From: Marinobacter segnicrescens
GTDB lineage: Bacteria; Pseudomonadota; Gammaproteobacteria; Pseudomonadales; Oleiphilaceae
NCBI RefSeq assembly: GCF_900111555.1
Contig: NZ_FOHZ01000007.1
Location: 1 to 64,000, forward strand
Direction of reading: 5' to 3'
Length of the DNA: 64,000 nucleotides
Notes under the pieces: generated by a model
The model's input: the letters and a program-made list of their open reading frames with translations, nothing else
What the model was told of the DNA's origin: nothing
Databases searched by the model: none
Position numbers and translations under genes: made by a program
Part shown: positions 34,023 through 42,116 of the stretch, piece by piece
Position numbering within the stretch: position 1 is the first letter of the stretch
Layout of the letters: each line of letters starts with the position of its first letter

Positions 34023-34027
34023 ATCAT

Positions 34028-35614
34028 TCACTTGACTTCCGGCGGTGTCGCAAAGGTGTGGTAAGGCGCGGGTGACGGCACCGTCCACTCCAGGCCTTCG
34101 GCCCCCTCCCAGGGTTTGGCGGCCGCTTTCTCGCCATGGCCGCGGGCGCATTTCACCACAATAAACAGGAACAACAGCTGGGTAACACCGAACATGAACG
34201 CCCCGATACTGGAGATCATGTTGAAGTCCGCAAATTGCAGGGCGTAATCCGGGATACGGCGTGGCATGCCGGCCAGGCCCAGGAAGTGCATGGGGAAGAA
34301 CGCGAGGTTCATGCCGATAAATGAAAGCCAGAAATGGGTCTTGGCCAGGGTTTCGTCGTACATGGTTCCGGTCCACTTGGGCAGCCAGTAGTAGGCAGCG
34401 GCAAAGATGCCGAAGATAGCGCCCGGCACCAGTACGTAGTGGAAGTGAGCCACGACAAAGTAGGTATCGTGGTACTGGAAGTCCGCCGGCGCGATGGCCA
34501 GCATCAGACCAGAGAAACCACCAATGGTGAACAGGATGACGAAGGCCACCGAGAACAGCATGGGTGCCTCAAACGTCATGGAGCCACGGAACATGGTGGC
34601 GACCCAGTTGAACACCTTCACCCCTGTGGGTACCGCGATCAGCATGGTGGCGTACATGAAGAACAGTTGCCCGAAGATGGGAATACCCACGGTGAACATG
34701 TGGTGTGCCCATACCAGGAAGGAAAGCAGGGCGATGGCACCCACTGCGTATACCATGGAGGCATATCCGAACAGCTTCTTGCGGGCAAACGCCGGGATGA
34801 TGTGGGACACCACACCAAAGGCCGGCAGGATCATGATGTACACCTCGGGGTGACCGAAGAACCAGAACACGTGCTGGAACAGGACCGGGTCACCACCACC
34901 GGCGGCGTCGAAGAAGGAGGTACCAAAGTTGATGTCCATCAGCATCATGGTGACCACACCCGCCAGTACCGGCATGACAGCAATCAGCAGGAAGGCGGTG
35001 ATCAGCCAGGTCCAGACGAACAGGGGCATCTTCATCAGGGTCATGCCCGGCGCCCGCATATTGAGAATGGTGGCGATCACGTTGATGGCGCCCATGATGG
35101 ACGACACACCCATGATATGGATGGCAAAGATAAAGAAGGTGGTACTCGGCGGCCCGTAGGTCGTCGAGAGCGGTGCGTAGAAGGTCCAGCCGAAGTTGGG
35201 AGCCCCGCCCTGCATGAACAGGGTGGACACCAGCATCAGGAAGGCGGCCGGCAGCAACCAGAAACTCCAGTTGTTCATCCGGGGCAGGGCCATGTCAGGC
35301 GCACCCACCATCAGTGGCAACATCCAGTTCGCCAACCCCACAAAGGCCGGCATAACCGCACCAAACACCATGATAAGTCCGTGCATGGTGGTCATCTGGT
35401 TGAAAAATTCCGGCTCCACGATCTGCAGGCCGGGCTGGAAAAGCTCCGCCCGGATCACCATCGCCATACTGCCCCCGAGCAGGAACATGGCGAAACTGAA
35501 GATCAGGTACATGGACCCGATGTCTTTATGGTTGGTGGTTAACAGCCACCGGGTAATGCCCTTGGCGGGACCATGGTGGTGGTCCTGGGCGTGGGTATCT
35601 GCGACCGCACTCAT
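34028..35614 (-). CDS. coxA: Cytochrome c oxidase subunit I
   Basis: The catalytic heme-copper subunit of aa3-type oxidase, 528 residues with twelve membrane segments. Heme and CuB ligands are visible in TTMHGLIMVFG, the HPEVYI cross-linked His-Tyr motif (WFFGHPEVYIMILP), SFLVWAHHMFT and VAHFHYVLV. GVVSH is also present. The ATG at 35614 has a purine-rich GGGGG site eight bases upstream. It follows coxB by 92 bp. Confidence 0.97.
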   Translation of the reverse strand: MSAVADTHAQDHHHGPAKGITRWLLTTNHKDIGSMYLIFSFAMFLLGGSMAMVIRAELFQPGLQIVEPEFFNQMTTMHGLIMVFGAVMPAFVGLANWMLPLMVGAPDMALPRMNNWSFWLLPAAFLMLVSTLFMQGGAPNFGWTFYAPLSTTYGPPSTTFFIFAIHIMGVSSIMGAINVIATILNMRAPGMTLMKMPLFVWTWLITAFLLIAVMPVLAGVVTMMLMDINFGTSFFDAAGGGDPVLFQHVFWFFGHPEVYIMILPAFGVVSHIIPAFARKKLFGYASMVYAVGAIALLSFLVWAHHMFTVGIPIFGQLFFMYATMLIAVPTGVKVFNWVATMFRGSMTFEAPMLFSVAFVILFTIGGFSGLMLAIAPADFQYHDTYFVVAHFHYVLVPGAIFGIFAAAYYWLPKWTGTMYDETLAKTHFWLSFIGMNLAFFPMHFLGLAGMPRRIPDYALQFADFNMISSIGAFMFGVTQLLFLFIVVKCARGHGEKAAAKPWEGAEGLEWTVPSPAPYHTFATPPEVK

Positions 35615-35706
35615 TTGAAACCCCCGTTGCCGCCTGTTTCTTGTAGCTGGCGTGTTTGTTATCTGGCGAACCTGACGGTGGGAATACCCCACCGTCCGGC
35701 TGTCTC

Positions 35707-36846
35707 TTATTGATTCTTGTAGTCGAAGACTTCCTTGGGTGTCACCATCTCGCCGGTGTTATTACCCCAGGCGTTACGTTCATAGGTAATGACCGCCGCG
35801 AGATCAGCCTCGCTGAGCTGACTACCGAACGCCTGCATGGCAGTGCCACTGACCCCGTTGACCACTATATCCATATGCGCATCAATGTCTTCGGTAACCA
35901 CTGGCGTTCCCCGCAGCGATGGGAACGGCCCACCGCCGGAACCGTCGTCACCATGGCAGGCGGCACAGGACGTGGCATAGACACCCTCGCCGCGCTCCAC
36001 CAGCTCTTCCAGGGTCCAGTCCTTCTGTGTCAGCTCGCGCTCTTTCTCTGCCGCTTCACGCAGGTTCGCCGCCCATTGGGTGTATTCCTCCTCCGGCACA
36101 GCCTCAACCACTACCGGCATAAAGCCATGGTCCTTGCCACACAGCTCGGTACACTGGCCGCGATAGATCCCGGGCTCGTCTACCTTGAACCAGACCTCAT
36201 TGATAAAACCGGGGATGGCGTCTTTCTTGATGGCAAACTCAGGAACCCACCAGGAATGGATAACGTCATTGGCCGTCAGGAGCAGGCGCACCTTCTTACC
36301 CACTGGCACAACCATGGGGTTATCAACGTCCAGCAGGTAGTTCTCGTTCTTGTCCATCCGGTTGTAGATTTCGTCCCGGGAGGTGGACAGGTTTGAGAAA
36401 AAGCCGAATTCAGGATCACCCTCTGTACCCGGATTCTCGAGATACTCATAGCGCCAGCGCCATTGATAACCGGTGACCTTGATGTCGACCTCAGCTTCCG
36501 TGGTGTCGTACATGTCCACCAGGGTAGCTGTCGCGGGAATAGCCATGATGACCAGGATGGCAAAGGGTATAATCGTCCAGAGTATTTCCACGACGGTGTT
36601 TTCGTGGAAATGGGCCGGCTGGTGGCCCTTGGACTTACGGTGAGCAAAGATTGACCAGAACATGACCCCAAAGACCACGACGCCGATGACGACGCATATC
36701 CACAGGATGGTCATGTGGAGGTCAAAGACCTGGTTACTCGTTTCGGTGACCCCGGGGGACATGTTCATTGTCCAGTCGGCTAACGCCGGCGCAGACAATA
36801 ATGTTCCCGCAATAAGGGCACCTGCCCGTTTAACGTGCACGTGCAT
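35707..36846 (-). CDS. coxB: Cytochrome c oxidase subunit II with fused cytochrome c domain
   Basis: A 379-residue electron-entry subunit. A signal peptide (MHVHVKRAGALIAGTLLSAPALA) precedes two membrane segments. The CuA site is complete (IHSWWVPE and GQCTELCGKDHGFM). A C-terminal cytochrome c domain adds heme site CAACH and an axial methionine, probably in AMQAFG. So this is the caa3-like form of subunit II. The start at 36846 is chosen because GGAG lies eight bases upstream; ATG at 36879 is an alternative that would lengthen the signal peptide. Confidence 0.94.
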   Translation of the reverse strand: MHVHVKRAGALIAGTLLSAPALADWTMNMSPGVTETSNQVFDLHMTILWICVVIGVVVFGVMFWSIFAHRKSKGHQPAHFHENTVVEILWTIIPFAILVIMAIPATATLVDMYDTTEAEVDIKVTGYQWRWRYEYLENPGTEGDPEFGFFSNLSTSRDEIYNRMDKNENYLLDVDNPMVVPVGKKVRLLLTANDVIHSWWVPEFAIKKDAIPGFINEVWFKVDEPGIYRGQCTELCGKDHGFMPVVVEAVPEEEYTQWAANLREAAEKERELTQKDWTLEELVERGEGVYATSCAACHGDDGSGGGPFPSLRGTPVVTEDIDAHMDIVVNGVSGTAMQAFGSQLSEADLAAVITYERNAWGNNTGEMVTPKEVFDYKNQ

Positions 36847-37171
36847 ACCGCGTCTCCACAGAATGTTGTTCTTGTTCATGACAGACACGCTTGTGAGCCG
36901 TCTTTCCTGCGACTGCTACCTGTCATGTCTGGCGGATCTGCGTGACACTTCCAGAAACTGATGGAAGTACGTCCTCCCGGGCGTCAGAAAATCCAGTTAC
37001 GCTCGCACACGCAACCGGTGATGCCGGGAAGTCTGTTCACGGATAACCAGAACCCAGTATAGACAGAGAGTTAGGTGACACTCAAAAACTTGGGCACATT
37101 TTGAAAAATTTTATAATTATAAGCTTATTCGATATTGACATAAATCATTGCACCCGGGCTTTACAGACCCT
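36847..37171. other. Divergent regulatory region between coxB and the MATE gene
   Basis: No gene is seen here. The middle (37095-37145) is strikingly AT-rich. Two promoter candidates point outward: one for coxB at 37056-37085 and a -35-like TTGACA at 37135-37140 for the MATE gene. The latter would place its start within a few bases of the ATG. Confidence 0.5.
37056..37085 (-). promoter_or_regulatory. Candidate coxB promoter
   Basis: On the minus strand TTGAGT and TATACT are 18 bp apart, giving a leader of about 200 nt before coxB. It is a good sigma-70 match and the best in this region. Confidence 0.5.
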
Positions 37172-38512
37172 ATGCGCAAACTGACCCGATATCAGCTCAC
37201 CCGCTCGGACCGGCACCTCTGGCGCCTGGCCTGGCCACTGATGCTGACCAACCTCACGGTTCCCCTGCTGGGACTGGTGGATACTGCAGTGCTCGGCCAC
37301 CTTGAAAGTCCGCTGTACCTGGGGGCCGTGGCGGTGGGCGCCAACCTGTTCAGCATCCTTTACTGGTCGTTCGGCTTTATGCGCATGGGCACCACCGGCC
37401 TGGCCGCGCAGGCCTACGGGCGCCGGGACGCAACGGCGCAGGCCGCGCTGTTACTACGTTCGCTGCTGCTGGCCCTCGCCATCGCGATGATCCTGATTGC
37501 CTTGCAGGCGCCCCTGATCCGTATCGGCCTTACGCTGATGAACCCCGGCTCGGAGGTGGCAGAACTGGCCGCAGAGTATGCCGCTATCCGCATATGGAGT
37601 GCACCAGCAGTGCTGGCACAATACACGCTGGTGGGCTGGCTAATCGGTTGCCAGCTGCCCCGGGGACCGATGGTCATGCTCATAGCCGCCAACGGCATGA
37701 ACATCGTGCTCGATGTGTTGTTCGTCACGCTGCTGGGGTGGAACAGCAGGGGCGTGGCCCTGGCCACCGTGATGGCCGAATATTCCGCCGCCGGTCTTGG
37801 GCTATGGCTGGTCTGGCAACGGCTACCCGATCACCGGGCGTCGTTCCGCTCGCTCCTGGGCCACCTGTCAGACTACCTGGCCCTGATCCGGGTCAATCGC
37901 TACCTGATGGTAAGAACGATCGCCCTGCTGCTGGTGCTGGCGTTCTTCACCGCCCAGGGGGCTCGGCAGGGGGAAGTCATTCTCGCTGCCAATGCGGTCC
38001 TGCTGACCTTCCTGCTGGTGATCTCCAACGGACTGGACGGTTTCGCCAATGCGGCCGAGGCCCTGGTCGGGCAGGCTGTGGGCGTCGGCTCGCACCAGCG
38101 CTTCCTGGTAGCTTGCCGCACCGCCGCACGCTGGTCGCTGATCGGGTCCCTGGTGCTGACCGTTTTGTTCGTTACCGGCGGCCACTGGCTTATTGGCCTG
38201 TTAACCAGCATCGAGGAGGTACGCGCCAGCGCCCGCCAGTTCCTGCCCTGGCTGTGGTTACTGCCCTTTACGGCGGTCTGGGGTTACCTGTTCGATGGCA
38301 TTTTCATCGGCGCCACCCGTACCCGGGATATGCAGAACACCATGCTGTTTTCCGCCCTGGTGGTCTTCCTGCCCGTCTGGTGGCTAACCACCAGCTGGGG
38401 GAATCACGGGCTCTGGTTTGCCCTGATTACCCTGATGCTGGCCCGGGCCGGCAGCATGGCGACAGTGTTCATGGTGCGGACACGAAACCGTTCATGGTTC
38501 CGACATGAGTGA
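37172..38512 (+). CDS. MATE family efflux transporter (DinF-like)
   Basis: A 446-residue membrane protein with twelve segments in two similar halves. TNLTVPLLGLVDTAVLGHL and the AQAYGRRD loop place it in the DinF/NorM-like MATE family. It would export cationic or toxic compounds using Na+ or H+. The ATG at 37172 has no clear ribosome-binding site and may be nearly leaderless (see finding). A 13-residue basic tail ends it. Confidence 0.88.
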   Translation: MRKLTRYQLTRSDRHLWRLAWPLMLTNLTVPLLGLVDTAVLGHLESPLYLGAVAVGANLFSILYWSFGFMRMGTTGLAAQAYGRRDATAQAALLLRSLLLALAIAMILIALQAPLIRIGLTLMNPGSEVAELAAEYAAIRIWSAPAVLAQYTLVGWLIGCQLPRGPMVMLIAANGMNIVLDVLFVTLLGWNSRGVALATVMAEYSAAGLGLWLVWQRLPDHRASFRSLLGHLSDYLALIRVNRYLMVRTIALLLVLAFFTAQGARQGEVILAANAVLLTFLLVISNGLDGFANAAEALVGQAVGVGSHQRFLVACRTAARWSLIGSLVLTVLFVTGGHWLIGLLTSIEEVRASARQFLPWLWLLPFTAVWGYLFDGIFIGATRTRDMQNTMLFSALVVFLPVWWLTTSWGNHGLWFALITLMLARAGSMATVFMVRTRNRSWFRHE

Positions 38513-38617
38513 TTATTAATCCCGAACGCACACCTTCAAATCTCAACTACACTGCAAATCAAGGGGCGTCCGGCGCCGGATACCCTGCGATACCCAGCAA
38601 ACCCGGCATTGTCTGAC

Positions 38618-39259
38618 ATGACTCCAGAGGCAGTATTGAACATCATTGATCAGGCCCGTCGGCAGGAAGCCCATTCCGGTGAGTTTCTCCGCCAGATGCG
38701 TGAGAAGGCAGCCCAACTGCCCGCCAGCGTAACCATTGAAGGCTACCAGCCTGCCATGTGCCTGTTCCAGTTCGCCATCGAGTACATCGAAATGGCGCCC
38801 CGCCTCATTGATTGTATTGATGCCTGTGCCCGCAAATCCGGCAGGCGCCGGCTGTTCGACCCGTTCATCCAGACCGCCGTCTGCTACTTCACCCAGCCGT
38901 CACTGATCTTGACCCGGTACGAGGGCCTGGATGGTCTGCTGGTCAAGGCTTACCTGTGCCACCGCCTGATGGAGGAAATGTACGAGAACAACCTGTCTAC
39001 CCGGCGCAGCAAACTGGTGGAGCTGGAAGCCACACAGGCCAACCTGCTGGCCCACCAGCTGATCGGCGAGCCCTTTGCCAACGAACTGGACGAATCCGTA
39101 ACCCTGACGGTGATGAACCTCGCCGGCTCGCCAGACTACTACGAATTGAACCTGGATCCCTTTGTTACGGAGTTACGCAAGGCCGCCCATGACTGGATGC
39201 GGGAATACTGGGAAAACCTGCTGACCCGCAATCACATCCGCTTCACCCTGATGCCCTGA
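38618..39259 (+). CDS. Conserved hypothetical protein
   Basis: A 213-residue cytoplasmic, mostly helical protein (EAVLNIIDQARRQEAHSGEFL; LMEEMYENNLSTRRSKLVELE). I do not recognise a family. Four cysteines (in PAMCLFQF, DCIDACARKSG and TAVCYFTQ) lie in the first half but do not form a metal motif. The ATG at 38618 is the first methionine after a TTG nine bases earlier. No strong ribosome-binding site is visible. It sits 105 bp after the MATE gene, on the same strand. Confidence 0.7.
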   Translation: MTPEAVLNIIDQARRQEAHSGEFLRQMREKAAQLPASVTIEGYQPAMCLFQFAIEYIEMAPRLIDCIDACARKSGRRRLFDPFIQTAVCYFTQPSLILTRYEGLDGLLVKAYLCHRLMEEMYENNLSTRRSKLVELEATQANLLAHQLIGEPFANELDESVTLTVMNLAGSPDYYELNLDPFVTELRKAAHDWMREYWENLLTRNHIRFTLMP

Positions 39260-39455
39260 ACCGTCAACCACCCTACTTGCCCTGGCGTTTCTCCCGTTAA
39301 GTCCGTTCCAGGGATGTGACCCGGTTTTGCCCTGACGACAGCCAGCCTTGGCGGCAGCCACCGTCAACGGTAAGCTTGCCTGCGTTCCACGGCCCATGGC
39401 CCCCGCAGGGGCGACCGCAAGCCACTTACCACATCGTCAACGGAGTACCATCACC

Positions 39456-39839
39456 ATGGATAATGCCGATCTCGGAAAGCTGATTATTCGCCTGACTCTG
39501 GGGGGGCTGTTGCTGTTTCACGGCATCAGCAAGCTTCTCAACGGCACTGGCTTTATCGAGGGGCTGCTGGCAAGCCATGGCATTCCGGCATTCTTCGCCT
39601 ATGGTGTATTTATCGGTGAGCTGCTGGCTCCACTGATGGTGATTCTGGGCTATCACACCCGCATTGGCGCGTTGCTGATTGTATTCAACATGCTGGTAGC
39701 CATTGCCCTGGTGCATACCCATGAACTGCTCAAACTCGGCGGCAACGGCGGGTGGGCCCTGGAACTGCAGGGTTTCTTCCTGTTTACCGCACTGGCGCTG
39801 ATTTTCCTGGGACCGGGCCGTTACAAGCTCAAGAACTGA
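39456..39839 (+). CDS. DoxX family membrane protein
   Basis: A 127-residue protein with four membrane segments and the DoxX opening LGKLIIRLTLGGLLLFHGISKLL. Homologues are linked to thiosulfate oxidation or membrane stress control, but many have no known role. The ATG at 39456 has GGAG ten bases upstream; the frame upstream of it is not coding. The DUF1653 gene follows 9 bp later. Confidence 0.87.
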   Translation: MDNADLGKLIIRLTLGGLLLFHGISKLLNGTGFIEGLLASHGIPAFFAYGVFIGELLAPLMVILGYHTRIGALLIVFNMLVAIALVHTHELLKLGGNGGWALELQGFFLFTALALIFLGPGRYKLKN

Positions 39840-39848
39840 GGCACACCC

Positions 39849-40067
39849 ATGAGCCGCACTGTCGAACCCGGGCGCTACCGGCACTACAAGGGCAAGGATT
39901 ACCAGGTAATCGGTACCGCCCGCCACAGCGAGACCGAAGAGTGGCTGGTGGTCTACCGTTGCCTGTATGGAGACCACAGCCTTTGGGTACGCCCTCTGGA
40001 TATGTTCCGGGAATCGGTAGAGGTTGCTGGCGAGCAGGTACCCCGATTCACCCGTATAAGTGATTGA
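39849..40067 (+). CDS. DUF1653 protein
   Basis: A 72-residue protein matching DUF1653 throughout (PGRYRHYKGKDYQVIGTARHSE, VVYRCLYGDHSLWVRPLDMF). The family is a small beta-rich fold with no known activity, sometimes fused to other domains. It shares a transcript with doxX and ends at a clear terminator. Confidence 0.88.
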   Translation: MSRTVEPGRYRHYKGKDYQVIGTARHSETEEWLVVYRCLYGDHSLWVRPLDMFRESVEVAGEQVPRFTRISD

Positions 40068-40073
40068 TCCTGC

Positions 40074-40105
40074 ATGCCCGGATGCCAGGCAGCCCGGGCA
40101 TTTTT
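40074..40105 (+). terminator. Terminator of the doxX-DUF1653 transcript
   Basis: ATGCCCGG pairs with CCGGGCAT around a 12-nt loop and TTTT follows, seven bases past the DUF1653 stop. It is a good Rho-independent terminator on the plus strand. Confidence 0.8.
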
Positions 40106-40215
40106 GACTCTGACACCGGTTTCCTGCAAATTAGCGCCCCTTCCGAACCTGTCCCAACTGTCACCAAACGCGCATAAAGCCCCAAAAGGGCTTTAGCCTG
40201 TCACGGAGTCTTACC

Positions 40216-41550
40216 ATGAACGCCGTTGTCGCTGCGGTCGCCGTCATGCTCGTACTGAGCCTGCTGCGCATACACGTTGTCGTTGCCCTCATCATTGGCG
40301 CCCTGACCGGGGGGCTCATTGGTGGTATGTCACTGGAAGCCACCATCGAGGCCTTCAATAGCGGTCTTGGCGGAGGAGCCACGGTCGCTCTGTCCTACGC
40401 CACCCTGGGCGCGTTTGCCGTCGCCATCGGCAAATCCGGCCTGGCCCACGCCCTGGCGGACCGTGCGCTGGCGCTGATTGGCCGCCAGGACAGTGGTGAT
40501 GCCAGCGGGGTCGCCAGCAAGGGCGTCCGCTTCCTGATCATCGGGCTACTGCTGGCAGTGGCCATGTCCTCCCAGAACATCCTGCCGATCCACATCGCTT
40601 TCATTCCACTGATCGTGCCGCCGCTGCTGTACGTGATGGCGAAGCTCAACCTGGACCGGCGGCTGGTGGCCTGCGTGCTGACCTTTGGCCTGATCACGCC
40701 CTACATGTTCCTGCCCATAGGCTTTGGCGGTATTTACCTGAACGAAATCCTGCTGGCCAATGTCAGCGATAACGGCATAGTTACCGATGGTCTGAACGTT
40801 ATGTCGGCCATGGCATTGCCGGCACTGGGTATGCTGGTTGGCCTTCTGGTTGCCGTATTCTTCACTTACCGGAGCGGCCGCACATACGACCTGTCCAGGA
40901 TCGAGCAGACCGAGCGGGTCGATACCCAGTACAACAGCTGGACCCTGTTCATGGCCCTGGTGGCTATTGCGGCGGCCTTTGTGGTCCAGCTTTGGCTAGG
41001 CTCTATGATCCTCGGCGCCCTTACCGGCTTTGTGCTGTTCAACCTGTCTGGCGTGGTGCGTTGGAAGGAGTCGGACGACCTGTTCACCGAAGGCATGAAG
41101 ATGCTGGCCATGATCGGCTTCATCATGATCGCCGCCAATGGGTTTGCGGAAGTGATGCGTGAAACCGGCCAGATCGCCACCCTGGTCCAGGGCTCGGTGG
41201 AAGCCATTGGCGATAACAAGGCGCTGGCGGCTTTCCTGATGCTGGTGGTGGGCCTGCTGATTACCATGGGTATCGGGTCGTCGTTCTCGACCATTCCCAT
41301 TATCGCCGCGCTCTATGTGCCGCTGGCCCTGGAGCTGGGTTTCAGCCCGCTGGCCATCGTTGCCCTCGTGGGCACGGCTGGTGCGCTGGGTGATGCGGGG
41401 TCACCGGCGTCCGACTCCACCCTGGGGCCCACTGCCGGCCTGAACGTAGACGGCCAGCACAATCACATCTGGGATACGGTGGTGCCCACGTTCCTGCACT
41501 ATAACCTGCCGTTGCTGGTGTTTGGGTGGTTGGCGGCTATGGTGCTCTGA
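40216..41550 (+). CDS. Na+/H+ antiporter, NhaC-like
   Basis: A 444-residue membrane protein with about eleven segments of the ion-transporter superfamily that includes Nha[20 protein letters not shown] and the conserved [18 protein letters not shown] near residue 395 mark it. It would export sodium in exchange for protons, fitting a saline habitat. The upstream 110 bp hold only a small AAAGCCC-GGGCTTT hairpin at about 40176-40194. A family II palindrome follows the stop. Confidence 0.85.
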   Translation: MNAVVAAVAVMLVLSLLRIHVVVALIIGALTGGLIGGMSLEATIEAFNSGLGGGATVALSYATLGAFAVAIGKSGLAHALADRALALIGRQDSGDASGVASKGVRFLIIGLLLAVAMSSQNILPIHIAFIPLIVPPLLYVMAKLNLDRRLVACVLTFGLITPYMFLPIGFGGIYLNEILLANVSDNGIVTDGLNVMSAMALPALGMLVGLLVAVFFTYRSGRTYDLSRIEQTERVDTQYNSWTLFMALVAIAAAFVVQLWLGSMILGALTGFVLFNLSGVVRWKESDDLFTEGMKMLAMIGFIMIAANGFAEVMRETGQIATLVQGSVEAIGDNKALAAFLMLVVGLLITMGIGSSFSTIPIIAALYVPLALELGFSPLAIVALVGTAGALGDAGSPASDSTLGPTAGLNVDGQHNHIWDTVVPTFLHYNLPLLVFGWLAAMVL

Positions 41551-41582
41551 CTCGTTTTATTGGCCTGTTGGTTTTGGGGGAT

Positions 41583-41662
41583 GTGAGGGTTTGGTGGGGT
41601 GGTTTCAAAACGAAAAACTTCGTTTTCCTGACTGTTTTGAAACCACCCCACCAAACCCTCAC
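41583..41662 (+). repeat. Family II palindrome, copy B (3' of the antiporter)
   Basis: Perfect 24-bp arms (41583-41606 and 41639-41662) enclose a 32-nt core, AAAACGAAAAACTTCG followed by TTTTCCTGACTGTTTT. Inside it AAAAC pairs with GTTTT and an inner 6-bp stem sits on an asymmetric bulge holding CTGACT. It is sense to the antiporter, 33 bp past its stop. Confidence 0.88.
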
Positions 41663-41728
41663 GGCAAATTCCAGGCTGGCCGTAAGCCAAAAGAACTACC
41701 CAGGGCAATATTCAAAAAGCGAAAACGA

Positions 41729-41800
41729 AAGGGTCCGGGTGGGGGTTCCGAAACAGTCAGAAAACAGGGTTTTCGTTTCGGAACCCCCACCCGGACCCTT
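41729..41800 (-). repeat. Family II palindrome, copy C (3' of yheV)
   Basis: Perfect 21-bp arms (41729-41749 and 41780-41800) enclose a 30-nt core. On the minus strand it reads GAAACGAAAACCCTG and then TTTTCTGACTGTTTC, the same plan as copy B. It is sense to yheV, whose stop is 50 bp away. The rest of 41551-41849 holds no gene. Confidence 0.88.
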
Positions 41801-41849
41801 GAAGCCCCCATAACCCGCAGGCTACAGAGTCAAACCATAATCCAAAGAA

Positions 41850-42104
41850 TCAGTCCTCAGAGCGGGCCTTAAAGAACACCACCTGCTTGACCGTATGATC
41901 CTCCTCATTAGTCCGCTTGTTCACCCGGGTCTCCAGCTCCGGGTTGCCGGAAGGGCCGTCGCCCCCCTGGCTGTCGGTAAACCCGCAGGACACACACTCC
42001 CGGTGCTGAACCCCATCGTCATCGGTAAACATGGTCAGCCGGTCCATGGCCGCGCACCGGGGGCACACGGCCCCGGCGATAAAACGTTTCGGTGTACGGG
42101 CCAT
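41850..42104 (-). CDS. yheV: YheV-family zinc ribbon protein
   Basis: An 84-residue protein with two CxxC pairs (Cys14/17 in CPRC and Cys38/41 in CVSC), spaced as in a zinc ribbon, and a charged variable tail. YheV is usually encoded right after prlC, as here: 12 bp separate the genes. Its function is unknown. Confidence 0.88.
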   Translation of the reverse strand: MARTPKRFIAGAVCPRCAAMDRLTMFTDDDGVQHRECVSCGFTDSQGGDGPSGNPELETRVNKRTNEEDHTVKQVVFFKARSED

Positions 42105-42116
42105 CAGTCTGACTCC

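Noticed and set aside
34334..35542. A 402-codon plus-strand frame opposite coxA.
   Set aside because: It is antisense to coxA; its histidine/glutamine/glycine-rich composition is a reverse-complement artefact.
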